DNA from: an uncultured Candidatus Melainabacteria bacterium
Lineage (GTDB): Bacteria; Cyanobacteriota; Vampirovibrionia; Gastranaerophilales; Gastranaerophilaceae
NCBI GenBank assembly: GCA_934754655.1
Contig: CAKVIC010000017.1
Span: 1 to 30,573 of the forward strand
Direction: 5' to 3'
DNA: 30,573 bases
How positions within the stretch are numbered: position 1 is the first letter of the stretch; the number at the start of each line of letters is the position of its first letter. Shown one piece after another: positions 24,713 to 30,573 of the stretch. The notes beneath the pieces are model-generated. The model saw only the letters and a list, made by a program, of their open reading frames with translations, did not search any database and was not told the origin of the DNA. The position numbers and the translations under genes were made by a program.

Positions 24713-26225
24713 TAGATTTATCCTTTCGAATCTTATAAAACTGTGATGAAGATATTAAATCACTTGATTTAAACTCAATTTCACGTTGTTTTAAAATATA
24801 TTCTTTTGTTTTATTTAAATTAATATCATGATAAGGTATGCCAGCTTTTGTATTACATAAACCTATTTCATCATTTGATAATGGGTAATTGATTAAAGAT
24901 TTTTCTTTGCTGGCTATCGTACCTATAGTTTTACCATTTTTATCTCTTATTTTTCCAACATAAAAATTATTAATTAAAAATGTATTGCGAACAAGGGCAG
25001 AATTTGAATAAGTTAATAATATTCCATCATTATTTAATTTTTTATATAATTCCGCTAAAAATTCCACAGACCATAATTCAGGAGCTTTGGAATAAGTAAA
25101 CGCATCTAAAAATATTAAATCGTAAGTGCTGTTAAGTTCTTGTATTGATTGCCGAGCATCATTAATGTAGAAATTAACATCAAAAAGTGAAAAAATAAGC
25201 TTTTTCTTTCCAATTTTCTTTCGATTCGATATATACCGATAATATATATTATGTAAGAAGGGGTGTTTTAGAAGTTTTTTGATAGTTTTATATATAAAAC
25301 TACGTTTAAATTTAGCTCGATTTATCATAGAGGATGATATAAATCGACAAATTTGTCGTCTAGAAACAAATTTTTTAAAGCTATTTGAAAGATATCTTTC
25401 ATCATATTTATTTAAAAGTGCATTTAATAATATTTCATTAGCATATTTATGCACTTTATACGAAGAATCAATATCTAAATAATTATTACTAAATTTTAGA
25501 TCTAACAGTTCGCTGATTTTTTTATTATTTTTAGGCGCAAAAAAATGTCCATGTTTTGCTAAAAATTTATGAATTTTGTGATAACCTTCAAAACAAGAAA
25601 AAATATTAGGTACAAATTTATCAAAGACTTCTTGCGGAGTTATAAGAGTTTTTAAAAGTGGAGAAATTTTTACTAAATTTTCATTTATATCTAAGCAATC
25701 AATTTTTATAATTGAATTACTTGGATAGCTAGAAAAATTGTTAGTATTTTTTTCTATTAATTTATAAAAATAATTTGATTCGTTATCAGTATATTCCGAT
25801 TCGGTATATACTGATAATTCTTCGCGCTTAGTATTGTCTTTTTCCAATTTGTTATCGGTATATTTCGAATCGATATATGTTATACGTTTAGAATTTTTTT
25901 TATTTTTTTTATTAAAAAAAATTTTTATTTTTGATGAAAAACTTTTATTTTTTTTATTAATTTCTAAAACATTTTCAGTTTCATTTATAACATTACTTAT
26001 TAAAGCTTTAGTGTTATAACCTATTCCATAACACACATCTAAAACAGTTAATTCTTCTTTAGTTTGAAGCTTATGAGATATATTAGAAGGTAATACAAAC
26101 TTTTCCCAAGCCTCGCTTAATGCCCCAAATTTAGAATGATAAACATCTTCATCCTCGTAGGAATACAGCCCTATAGAGCCGTCTTGTGTGTAGTAAAACT
26201 CGTAATCTTTAATATCTTTCCTCAT
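24693..26225 (-). CDS. mnmD: MnmD-like tRNA-modification methyltransferase with large insertions
   Basis: Family blocks of the methyltransferase half of MnmC (final step of mnm5s2U34 in tRNA) are clear: YYTQDGSIGLYSY and VYHSKFGALSEAWEKFV (28-44), the SAM motif VLDVCYGIGYNTK (61-73), FLDAFTYSKAPELW (372-385) and LTYSNSALVRN. Family members are often 230-300 residues; this one is 510. The extra length is a Lys/Asn-rich insert (about 88-165) and a basic helical insert (about 190-345). Palindromic elements lie at 117-125, 137-148 and 328-336. I chose ATG 26225 (GAGGGG just upstream) over the GTG at 26243, which lies 5' of the predicted transcription start. It overlaps the FAD gene by 20 bases. 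Confidence 0.85.
   Translation of the reverse strand: MRKDIKDYEFYYTQDGSIGLYSYEDEDVYHSKFGALSEAWEKFVLPSNISHKLQTKEELTVLDVCYGIGYNTKALISNVINETENVLEINKKNKSFSSKIKIFFNKKNKKNSKRITYIDSKYTDNKLEKDNTKREELSVYTESEYTDNESNYFYKLIEKNTNNFSSYPSNSIIKIDCLDINENLVKISPLLKTLITPQEVFDKFVPNIFSCFEGYHKIHKFLAKHGHFFAPKNNKKISELLDLKFSNNYLDIDSSYKVHKYANEILLNALLNKYDERYLSNSFKKFVSRRQICRFISSSMINRAKFKRSFIYKTIKKLLKHPFLHNIYYRYISNRKKIGKKKLIFSLFDVNFYINDARQSIQELNSTYDLIFLDAFTYSKAPELWSVEFLAELYKKLNNDGILLTYSNSALVRNTFLINNFYVGKIRDKNGKTIGTIASKEKSLINYPLSNDEIGLCNTKAGIPYHDINLNKTKEYILKQREIEFKSSDLISSSQFYKIRKDKSNDIEKI
25219..25242 (-). repeat. Palindromic element, half copy 2 (in mnmD-like gene, other frame)
   Basis: Differs from half copy 1 by one base in 24 but is read in a different frame, giving YYRYISNRK instead of LSVYTES. 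DNA similarity without peptide similarity argues that the nucleic acid is what was copied. Confidence 0.8.
25783..25817 (-). repeat. Palindromic element, full copy 2 (in mnmD-like gene)
   Basis: Two 12-bp half-palindromes, CAGTATATTCCG and CGGTATATACTG, are separated by ATT and bounded by TTAT and ATAA. It encodes LSVYTESEYTDN (137-148), almost the same peptide as full copy 1 in the neighbouring, unrelated gene. Confidence 0.9.
25852..25879 (-). repeat. Palindromic element, decayed copy 3 (in mnmD-like gene)
   Basis: TTATCGGTATATTTCG, AAT, CGATATATG: the left half is good, the right arm is decayed (GTTATA where ACCGATAA is expected). It encodes YIDSKYTDN (117-125), in the same frame as full copies 1 and 2. 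Confidence 0.75.
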
Positions 26226-26244
26226 ATCCCCTCGCGCAAACACT

Positions 26245-26273
26245 ATTATAGCAAGATTATTAAGATATGTAAA
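26245..26273 (-). promoter_or_regulatory. Strong promoter of the mnmD-like/FAD operon
   Basis: Minus strand: TTTACA (26273-26268), 17 bases, consensus TATAAT (26250-26245) extended by TGC at 26253-26251. The start near 26238 leaves a 13-nt leader with GAGGGG before ATG 26225. Confidence 0.8.
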
Positions 26274-26316
26274 GTAAAAACTCGTGTTAATGGAACTTTA
26301 AAATTATTTAAAAAGC

Positions 26317-26345
26317 AATCGGGATGGCTTTTTGCCATCCCGATT
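26317..26345 (-). terminator. Rho-independent terminator of fba
   Basis: A perfect 12-bp stem (AATCGGGATGGC, 26317-26328, with 26334-26345) has a five-base A loop on the minus strand, followed by GCTTTTTAAAT. It lies 25 bases after the aldolase stop and is the clearest intrinsic terminator of a protein gene in the window. Confidence 0.93.
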
Positions 26346-26369
26346 AATATTTTATAAATGTGACAAATA

Positions 26370-27329
26370 CTAGTCATCAGCGTGGCCGGCTGTTCCTAAT
26401 ACATCTCTCATTTTGTGCATAACCATTTCTTTAACGGCTGTTCTACCAGGTCCCATATATTCACGTGGGTCAAATTTTTCAGGGTGTTCTATGAAAAATT
26501 CTCTAATAGTAGATGTCATAGCTAATCTTAAGTCTGTATCAATATTGATTTTAGCTACACCGTGTTTTGATGCATAATTTAACATTTCTTCAGGAACGCC
26601 TTGTGCATCAGGTAAGTTTCCACCATATTTATTACATTTAGCAACAAATTCTTTTGGAACTGATGAAGAACCGTGAAGAACGATTGGATAATCGCCAAAA
26701 CCAGCTTCTTTTAAAGCATCTTTAATTTCTTTTAATCTATCAAAGTCTAACTTAGCTTCACCTTTGAATTTGTAAGCACCGTGAGAAGTTCCGATAGCAA
26801 TTGCTAAAGAATCACAACCTGTTTGTTTTACAAATTCAACAGCTTCTTTAACATTTGTATATTTAGCATCTTTTGCATCTACATTAACGTCATCTTCTAC
26901 ACCAGCTAATTTACCAAGTTCAGCTTCTACAGAAACTCCTCTTTCATGAGCGTATTCAACAACTTTCTTAGTAACAGCTACATTTTCTTCAAATGGGAAT
27001 CTTGAACCATCAATCATAACAGATGAGAAACCGCCATCGATACATGCTTTACAAATTTCAAAATCAGCACCATGATCTAAGTGTAAAGCTATAGGCACTG
27101 TTGTTGTTGCTAATGCCGCTTCTACCAACTTAATTAAATAAGTTTGGTTTGCATATTTTCTAGCACCTGCAGAAACTTGCAAAATAATTGGTGAACGAGT
27201 TTCTTCAGCTGCTTCTGCAATACCTTGTAAAATTTCCATGTTGTTAACATTGTAAGCACCAATAGCATAACCACCAGCTAGGGCTTTTTTGAACATTTCA
27301 TTTGTTCCTACTAATTTTCTTTCACTCAT
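26370..27329 (-). CDS. fba: Class II fructose-bisphosphate aldolase
   Basis: A zinc-dependent aldolase that cleaves fructose 1,6-bisphosphate to DHAP and glyceraldehyde 3-phosphate in glycolysis, and runs in reverse in gluconeogenesis. The 319-residue length fits. LHLDHG (82-87) supplies the catalytic Asp85 and zinc ligand His86; EAELGKLAG (135-143), GTSHGAYKF (180-188, His183) and VLHGSSSVP (217-225, His219) give the remaining ligands and phosphate loop. NIDTDLRLAMT follows. The ribosome site AAGGAG is strong. Codon use is less AT-biased than in neighbouring unknown genes, consistent with high expression. It is monocistronic, with its own terminator. Confidence 0.97.
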   Translation of the reverse strand: MSERKLVGTNEMFKKALAGGYAIGAYNVNNMEILQGIAEAAEETRSPIILQVSAGARKYANQTYLIKLVEAALATTTVPIALHLDHGADFEICKACIDGGFSSVMIDGSRFPFEENVAVTKKVVEYAHERGVSVEAELGKLAGVEDDVNVDAKDAKYTNVKEAVEFVKQTGCDSLAIAIGTSHGAYKFKGEAKLDFDRLKEIKDALKEAGFGDYPIVLHGSSSVPKEFVAKCNKYGGNLPDAQGVPEEMLNYASKHGVAKINIDTDLRLAMTSTIREFFIEHPEKFDPREYMGPGRTAVKEMVMHKMRDVLGTAGHADD

Positions 27330-27371
27330 TTGAGTTCTCCTTCTTTTGGTAAATCTTATTTACATATAAAA

Positions 27372-27380
27372 AATATAACA
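27372..27380 (-). promoter_or_regulatory. Candidate extended -10 promoter of fba
   Basis: Minus strand TGTTATATT (27380-27372): an extended -10 with start near 27365 and a leader of about 35 nt containing AAGGAG. The -35 at 17 bases (ACTTGA) is poor; TTGAAA lies two bases too close. Confidence 0.4.
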
Positions 27381-27446
27381 AAAATTAAAGAATTTCAAGT
27401 TTTATTACAAATTATACCTTATATAAAATATGCCATTATATATTAA

Positions 27447-28592
27447 TTACGGCATGCCAGGTGGCTTTTGTCCTTTATGCATAGAGGATTTTTCTTCACT
27501 AGAGGAAATAATGACCTTATCACCGGGTTTTAGTTCATTTGTTATTATTTGTGTTTTAGTGTCATCTGCTATCCCTAGCTCAATATTAAATCTTTTCAAC
27601 CCAGCTTTTGTTAAGACCCAAACACCCTGTTGTTCATATTTTTTAGTTTCACCATTTGGTGAAAATTTAAGAGCTTTATTCGGTACGCATAAAGCATTTT
27701 CAATTTTTTTAGTTATAATAGAAACATTTGCGCTCATTCCGGGGATTGCAAAACCTTCTGAATTATCAACCGAGATAATAACAGTATATGTTACAACATT
27801 ATTAGTAGTTGTAGAAGCTAATCTAACTTGTGTAACGCTTCCTTCAAAGATTTTATCCTGATATCCGTCTAGAGTATAATTTGCAGGTTGACCAACTTTA
27901 ATTTTTCCTATATCAGCTTCTGAAACACTTGTTTCGATTTGCATTTGAGTTAAATCTTTTGCAACTTCAAACAGCGTCGGTGTATTAAAGCTTGCTGCAA
28001 CAGTTTGCCCTACATCAACAGCACGAGAAATAACTGTTCCATCAACAGGGGATGTTATTTTAGAATATCTTAAATTAGTAAGATTGTTATTTAAAGATGC
28101 TTGTGCCGCTGAGACTTCTGCGCTTGCTGCTGAAACCTCTGCTTGAGCTTGTAAATAGTTAGCTAGAGCAAGTTCAACTTCATCTTTTGATACATAATTT
28201 TTTTCATATAAATGCTTGTAACGTTGATAATTGTTTCTTTTATAATTTAACATTGATGCAGCTTTAGAATACGTTGCTTTTGCATTATTTAATTTTGCAG
28301 TTGATTGGTCAACATTCGCTTGAAATAAGCTTGGGTCAAGTTCCGCCAATAAATCACCTTTTTTAACCACTGAATTATAATCTGCATAGATTTTTGCAAC
28401 AGTACCGGAAACTTGAGTACCAACTGTTATTGTATTAATAGGTTTTATCGTTCCTGAAGCTTCAACGACTTGGGTTATTGTTGACGTTTCAATTGGCTTA
28501 GTTACATATTTTTCACCCTTTTTACAAAATAAAAAAATTGATATCACTAATAAAATTATAATACTTAGTATGATTATATATCGTTTTTTCAT
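27447..28592 (-). CDS. HlyD/MacA-type periplasmic adaptor
   Basis: A membrane-fusion protein linking an inner-membrane transporter to a TolC channel. A transmembrane anchor (4-23) is followed by the first lipoyl half (VEASGTIKPINTITVGTQ, 43-60; VKKGDLLAELD), a coiled-coil hairpin (about 92-170), the second lipoyl half (SPVDGTVISRAVDVGQTVAA, about 182-201), a beta-barrel (IGKIKVGQPANYTLDGY) and a membrane-proximal domain. The C-terminus ends in a short Lys/Pro/Gly tail. The start overlaps the TolC stop by four bases (ATGA). No MacB-like ABC or RND pump gene lies downstream; fba follows, so the transporter must be encoded elsewhere. Confidence 0.92.
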   Translation of the reverse strand: MKKRYIIILSIIILLVISIFLFCKKGEKYVTKPIETSTITQVVEASGTIKPINTITVGTQVSGTVAKIYADYNSVVKKGDLLAELDPSLFQANVDQSTAKLNNAKATYSKAASMLNYKRNNYQRYKHLYEKNYVSKDEVELALANYLQAQAEVSAASAEVSAAQASLNNNLTNLRYSKITSPVDGTVISRAVDVGQTVAASFNTPTLFEVAKDLTQMQIETSVSEADIGKIKVGQPANYTLDGYQDKIFEGSVTQVRLASTTTNNVVTYTVIISVDNSEGFAIPGMSANVSIITKKIENALCVPNKALKFSPNGETKKYEQQGVWVLTKAGLKRFNIELGIADDTKTQIITNELKPGDKVIISSSEEKSSMHKGQKPPGMP

Positions 28593-30208
28593 TTAACCCC
28601 CATTGATTTTAACAAGGTTTCACGTGCTACATTATATTTAAAAACTGCTTCAACAAAATTTAATTGAGAAGTATTATAATTTGCCAAAGCATCTTGAAGT
28701 TCTACATAATTATTTAAACCAACACTATAACGCCCATCAGCAAGTTCAAAATTCTCTAAAGTTGCTTTCACTTTTGTATTCATCAATGGTATTTGACGTT
28801 CTAATTGGCGCATATTTATATAATTTGCTTGCACTTCCCAAAAAATATCGCATAATGCTATATTAACATTATGTCTTGCAACATCTAAATATACTTCACC
28901 TTCTTTTATTAAATAATGTATACCATAAGGGTTTACTGTGCCTATTCCGAGTCCTGCACCAAATTGTAGCGGGCTAGAATACACATCATTTTCATTTTTT
29001 GTATATCCCCACGTTAAATTAGCCGTTAAGTCAGGTGTATAAGATTTTTTCAAAACTTTTAAAGATTCTTCTTGAACTTTTTCAACCATTTTGGCAGCCT
29101 TCAAATCTGGACGCTCATTTAAAGCTTTGTCTACAGCTTCTTGTTTTTGAATTGATAATGGCTTAAACACATAGCCATCAACAAAATCATTGTGTTCTAT
29201 TCCTGATGATAACATTATTAAGCCATCACTATTTTTTTGCATAACAACATTGGCAGGTTTAATATTATTCAGATTTTGCATTTTTTTGCGATAATCAGCT
29301 TTTAAAAATCCAAAATTTTCAGTGTTTTTAACTAAAAGTGCCGCATCTTCTTGATAATCCATTGAATCTGCTAATGCTATAATAGAAGATTCTAAAGTGT
29401 TTTGTCCTTCAACCAACTGTATTTTTGAATCAGCAAGGTTTACTTCCGCATTTACGACATCAATCTTTGATTTTAAGCCCTCGTCAAACATTGATTTTGT
29501 TCTATCGTAATTCAAAGTATTTATACGTACATTTTGCTCGTATATATCTAAATTAGCTAAAGCCATTAAAACCTTATAATAATTAATTTTTACATTATAA
29601 ATTACATCAAGTAAATAATATTCATAATCATAATGCGCAGAAAGCGTGTTATATTTTGCCATGTTAATTTTTGCTGTTGTACGACCAAAATCCCAAATAG
29701 TTTGTGAAATGCCAACATTAAATCCCATTGAATTCTCACTGTTTGTACCAATTCTTGTAGCTTTTGTCGTGTTATGATTGTAATTAACATTTGCAAAAAG
29801 TCTTGGCGCATAATTTGAGCGTGCTTGTCCAATACCGGTTTCTGCTATTCTAATATAATCATCATTTAAAGCTAAATCGTGACGATGCTCTATCGCGTAT
29901 TTTACGCATTCATCAATACTCATTATAGAAAATTTCGCCGGACGTGTGCCAAATTCATGAATTTGAGGAATTTCATAAGCGGGAAGATGACATTCCCCAC
30001 GAATTTTCTTTACTCGCTTTTGAATATTTCGTAAAGTTATTTCTTCTTCTTCTGTTTGTTTATTTGCTTTTTGTTTAGTTTTTGTAGATGTAGTTTTATT
30101 AACATCTTGAATCGCTAATACATTGTTTACCGTTATAAAAAACAACAATATTACAGTTAAAAATTTTTTACAAAATTTTTTATCCATTAAAATAAAATCC
30201 GCCCTCAT
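28589..30208 (-). CDS. TolC-family outer-membrane efflux protein
   Basis: A 539-residue outer-membrane channel. The signal peptide ends near NNVLA (residue 32). A charged linker (about 38-70) is followed by two OEP repeats: MSIDECVKYAIEHRHDLAL with QARSNYAPRLFANVNYNH, and later QEAVDKALNERPDLKAA with LKKSYTPDLTANLTWGY. Each repeat has the long coiled-coil helices of the TolC barrel, including FDEGLKSKIDVVNAEVNL. I keep the first ATG (30208) because a TTTACA/TAATAT promoter ends six bases before it, implying a leaderless mRNA; the ATG at 30187 has only a distant GGCGGA. It is first in the operon with the adaptor. Confidence 0.92.
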   Translation of the reverse strand: MRADFILMDKKFCKKFLTVILLFFITVNNVLAIQDVNKTTSTKTKQKANKQTEEEEITLRNIQKRVKKIRGECHLPAYEIPQIHEFGTRPAKFSIMSIDECVKYAIEHRHDLALNDDYIRIAETGIGQARSNYAPRLFANVNYNHNTTKATRIGTNSENSMGFNVGISQTIWDFGRTTAKINMAKYNTLSAHYDYEYYLLDVIYNVKINYYKVLMALANLDIYEQNVRINTLNYDRTKSMFDEGLKSKIDVVNAEVNLADSKIQLVEGQNTLESSIIALADSMDYQEDAALLVKNTENFGFLKADYRKKMQNLNNIKPANVVMQKNSDGLIMLSSGIEHNDFVDGYVFKPLSIQKQEAVDKALNERPDLKAAKMVEKVQEESLKVLKKSYTPDLTANLTWGYTKNENDVYSSPLQFGAGLGIGTVNPYGIHYLIKEGEVYLDVARHNVNIALCDIFWEVQANYINMRQLERQIPLMNTKVKATLENFELADGRYSVGLNNYVELQDALANYNTSQLNFVEAVFKYNVARETLLKSMGVK

Positions 30209-30214
30209 TTCTAT

Positions 30215-30243
30215 ATATTACTATAGAATTGATGAATTGTAAA
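30215..30243 (-). promoter_or_regulatory. Leaderless promoter of the TolC/adaptor operon
   Basis: Minus strand: TTTACA (30243-30238), 17 bases, TAATAT (30220-30215), then six bases to the ATG at 30208. The predicted start point is the A of the start codon. Confidence 0.72.
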
Positions 30244-30341
30244 TTTTAAATAGTATGTATAGGCAATGATTATTATAATTATGTAATGTGAAATTACTAT
30301 TTTTATTCAAAATTAAGAGCAAATTTATCATATATAATTTA

Positions 30342-30573
30342 TTACATACCTTTCAATAATGGTCCGTTGTATTTTTTGTACAATTTCATAACATCATCAG
30401 GAATATTTTCACCTTCTATCATTTTTGCGTATGTTTCGGCTATAAATTCCCCAATACTTGTTTGAGCATAAGCAGATACTTTTCCTGCAGTCTTTCGAAT
30501 TTCTTTATTTGTTAAATGTTCGTATAAATCCGGATAGAGTTTTTGGAATTTTTCAGGATTCTTTTCCAATAAT
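30342..30573 (-). CDS. C-terminal part of a possible zincin-like metalloprotease (partial, runs off the right edge)
   Basis: The frame is open to the right edge, so the TTG at 30569 is not a true start; about 77 C-terminal residues are visible. VSAYAQTSIGEFIAETYAKM followed by a P-x-x-V-x-x-x-Y pattern resembles the tail of zinc peptidases in the lethal-factor-like and phage-head groups. There, an S-x-YA block precedes an E-x-x-AE helix that carries the third zinc ligand. The HExxH helix would lie outside the window, so the assignment cannot be checked here. The gene ends 133 bases from the TolC start, in the same direction. Confidence 0.55.
   Translation of the reverse strand, partial: LLEKNPEKFQKLYPDLYEHLTNKEIRKTAGKVSAYAQTSIGEFIAETYAKMIEGENIPDDVMKLYKKYNGPLLKGM

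Noticed and set aside
24245..25879. CRISPR-like array
   Set aside because: The repeats lie inside coding frames, are unevenly spaced, and no cas genes are present.
26226..26243. GTG start (six extra codons) for the MnmD-like protein
   Set aside because: The consensus TATAAT at 26250-26245 puts the transcription start at about 26238, downstream of the GTG; ATG 26225 follows GAGGGG.

Overview
The window is AT-rich, gene-dense bacterial DNA. Short Gram-negative-type signal peptides, a TolC/HlyD-type export pair, paralogous proteins starting MNIQPIN..FKS and a low-complexity N/Q/Y/P-rich protein suggest a gut Vampirovibrionia/Melainabacteria (Gastranaerophilales-like) genome. That placement is inference from protein style; there is no rRNA or marker tree here. 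A Maf-type glycosyltransferase suggests a flagellated or surface-glycosylated cell.

Layout. 1-424: start of a minus-strand gene, a divergent promoter region, and a complete large-type SRP RNA with an Alu domain. 429-1947: minus-strand operon of two small unknown genes and prmC. 2190-3947: Na/phosphate symporter. 3967-6128: ilvD plus 5-formyl-THF cyclo-ligase. 6234-7601: unknown protein with glycine-rich membrane segments. 7867-9856: three tandem overlapping paralogues, the third a mosaic of the other two. 10098-15875: a 1925-residue unknown protein carrying what looks like a split papain-type catalytic triad. 15896-16717: TrmB-type regulator, probably on a leaderless mRNA. 16714-18381: Maf/DUF115 glycosyltransferase. 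18443-20192: two exported paralogues, divergent from a PilZ-like/TPR/uridine kinase operon (20300-23412). 23417-26225: FAD oxidoreductase and MnmD-like methyltransferase, overlapping genes that between them carry five copies of a palindromic element inside their reading frames. 26370-27329: fructose-bisphosphate aldolase with a clear terminator. 27447-30208: TolC and HlyD/MacA-type adaptor. 30342-30573: C-terminal end of a possible zinc metalloprotease.

How the parts relate. Housekeeping functions (translation termination, protein targeting, one-carbon metabolism, branched-chain amino acids, glycolysis, tRNA modification) are interleaved with lineage-specific surface or export genes. Most promoters I can read have a -35 like TTTACA or TTGNNN, a 17-bp spacer and often an extended TGn -10. 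At four genes the -10 sits only 6-7 bp before the start codon, so leaderless transcripts are likely. Apart from the SRP RNA locus there is no gene-free stretch longer than 300 bases. I saw no tRNA, rRNA, CRISPR array, transposase or phage module.

The items most worth attention are the in-gene palindromic elements (24245-25879), the mosaic tandem paralogues (7867-9856), and the split-triad giant protein (10098-15875).
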